Assembly (NCBI GenBank): GCA_963848475.1
Contig: CAWKDW010000016.1
Location: 62,001-126,000, forward strand
Direction: 5' to 3'
Length of the DNA stretch: 64,000 nt
From: Solirubrobacter sp963848475
GTDB lineage: Bacteria > Actinomycetota > Thermoleophilia > Solirubrobacterales > Solirubrobacteraceae
Position 1 is the stretch's first letter; each line of letters opens with the position of its first letter. Below are positions 63,705 through 64,000 of the stretch, piece by piece. The position numbers were made by a program, and so were the translations under genes. Under the pieces are notes generated by a model, which made no database searches, had not been told where the DNA came from, and saw only the letters and a list, made by a program, of their open reading frames with translations.

Positions 63705-64000
63705 GCGATCAGCGGGATGATCAGGAGGGCGACGATGTTCGCCACCTTGATCATCGGGTTGATGGCCGGGCCCGCGGTGTCCTTGAACGGGTCGCCGACG
63801 GTGTCGCCGGTGACCGACGCGGCGTGGGCCTCAGAGCCCTTGCCGCCGTGGGCGCCGTCCTCGATGAGCTTCTTGGCGTTGTCCCAGGCGCCGCCGCCCG
63901 AGGTCATCAGCACGGCGAAGAACAGGCCGACGACGATGACGCCGATCAGCAGGCCGCCGAGCATCGTGTAGGAGAGGATGCCGACGATCAGCGTGACGAC
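63701..64000 (-). CDS. hppA: Membrane proton/sodium-pumping pyrophosphatase, 5' part off the window
   Basis: Only the last 99 residues are in the window. AAWDN-type stretch GGGAWDNAKKLIEDGAHGGK, then HAASVTGDTVGDPFKDTAGP and AINPMIKVANIVALLIIPLI, is the highly conserved C-terminus of H+-PPases, including the pyrophosphate-binding Asp and Lys residues (K.AAVTGDTVGDP). It couples PPi hydrolysis to ion pumping at the membrane. The K/A residue that decides K+ dependence lies outside the window. Confidence 0.9.
   Translation of the reverse strand, partial: VVTLIVGILSYTMLGGLLIGVIVVGLFFAVLMTSGGGAWDNAKKLIEDGAHGGKGSEAHAASVTGDTVGDPFKDTAGPAINPMIKVANIVALLIIPLIA

Noticed and set aside
1..64000. CRISPR arrays, prophage, integrase or insertion-sequence genes
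   Set aside because: No regularly spaced repeats, transposase or phage-type genes were seen; the only repeats noted are the palindromes near 14.7 kb.

Overview
The window is very GC-rich, tightly packed bacterial DNA with GTG and TTG starts, ATGA/GTGA start-stop overlaps and many convergent genes whose 3' ends overlap. Gene content includes F420-type luciferase-like oxidoreductases, a WS/DGAT acyltransferase, a CtaG-type oxidase assembly protein, a membrane pyrophosphatase and Kdp, TrkA and APC-USP potassium systems. This suggests a soil actinomycete, most likely of the Solirubrobacterales (Thermoleophilia). That placement is an inference from gene content and composition; no rRNA marker is present. 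The only RNA gene recognised is a tRNA-Gln(CUG).

Layout. 1-4.7 kb: CorA transporter (runs off the left edge), a large GAF/SpoIIE/HATPase/STAS stress regulator and a secreted clan-A glycosidase. 4.8-9.6 kb: acyl-CoA dehydrogenase, M20 peptidase, cytidylate-kinase-like protein and an MFS exporter. 9.6-14.0 kb: ALDH and SDR divergent from a proline-racemase-family enzyme with an unusual Ser/Thr active site, then a secreted TolB-like propeller. 14.1-17.1 kb: SirB1-like protein, a pair of REP-like palindromes, a Gfo/Idh/MocA + ThuA pair and a ParB-like protein. 17.1-23.0 kb: a lipid-modification operon (FAD oxidoreductase, DUF1365, Cfa-type methyltransferase, small membrane protein, hydrolase) divergent from a WS/DGAT gene. 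23-27.5 kb: lone molybdenum hydroxylase, acetyltransferase, FUSC-like exporter, amidohydrolase. 27.5-37 kb: a Kdp locus with a KdpD split into two distant genes, KdpE, and structural genes in the order F-A-C-B. 37-46.8 kb: MetE-like protein, CtaG, aldo/keto reductase, MsrA, hydrolase, LLM enzyme, EamA transporter, degenerate SDR, STAS protein, glyoxalase-fold protein, and a YedY-like molybdoprotein with its flavin reductase. 46.8-52.1 kb: Ada-like zinc protein, GH3 enzyme, and a divergent FtsH-like membrane protease with a membrane partner. 52.1-57.7 kb: heterodimeric ABC exporter, AbiEi/DUF559-type protein, tRNA-Gln, Crp-type regulator. 57.8-64 kb: two TrkA-type proteins and two APC permeases with USP-like tails, an isochorismatase-fold hydrolase, and the 3' end of a proton-pumping pyrophosphatase.

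Potassium handling recurs (Kdp at 27.7-37.0 kb, TrkA/APC-USP at 57.9-63.1 kb), as do redox and membrane-lipid functions. The most distinctive gene pair is the four-helix FtsH-like protease with two AAA insertions and its overlapping single-helix partner (48.3-51.6 kb).

Caution on gene integrity. About sixteen otherwise well-conserved genes are interrupted by roughly two dozen single-base frame changes. In most cases one extra base restores the frame when removed. This looks more like insertion-biased sequence error than decay, so these genes are annotated as one CDS across the frameshift.
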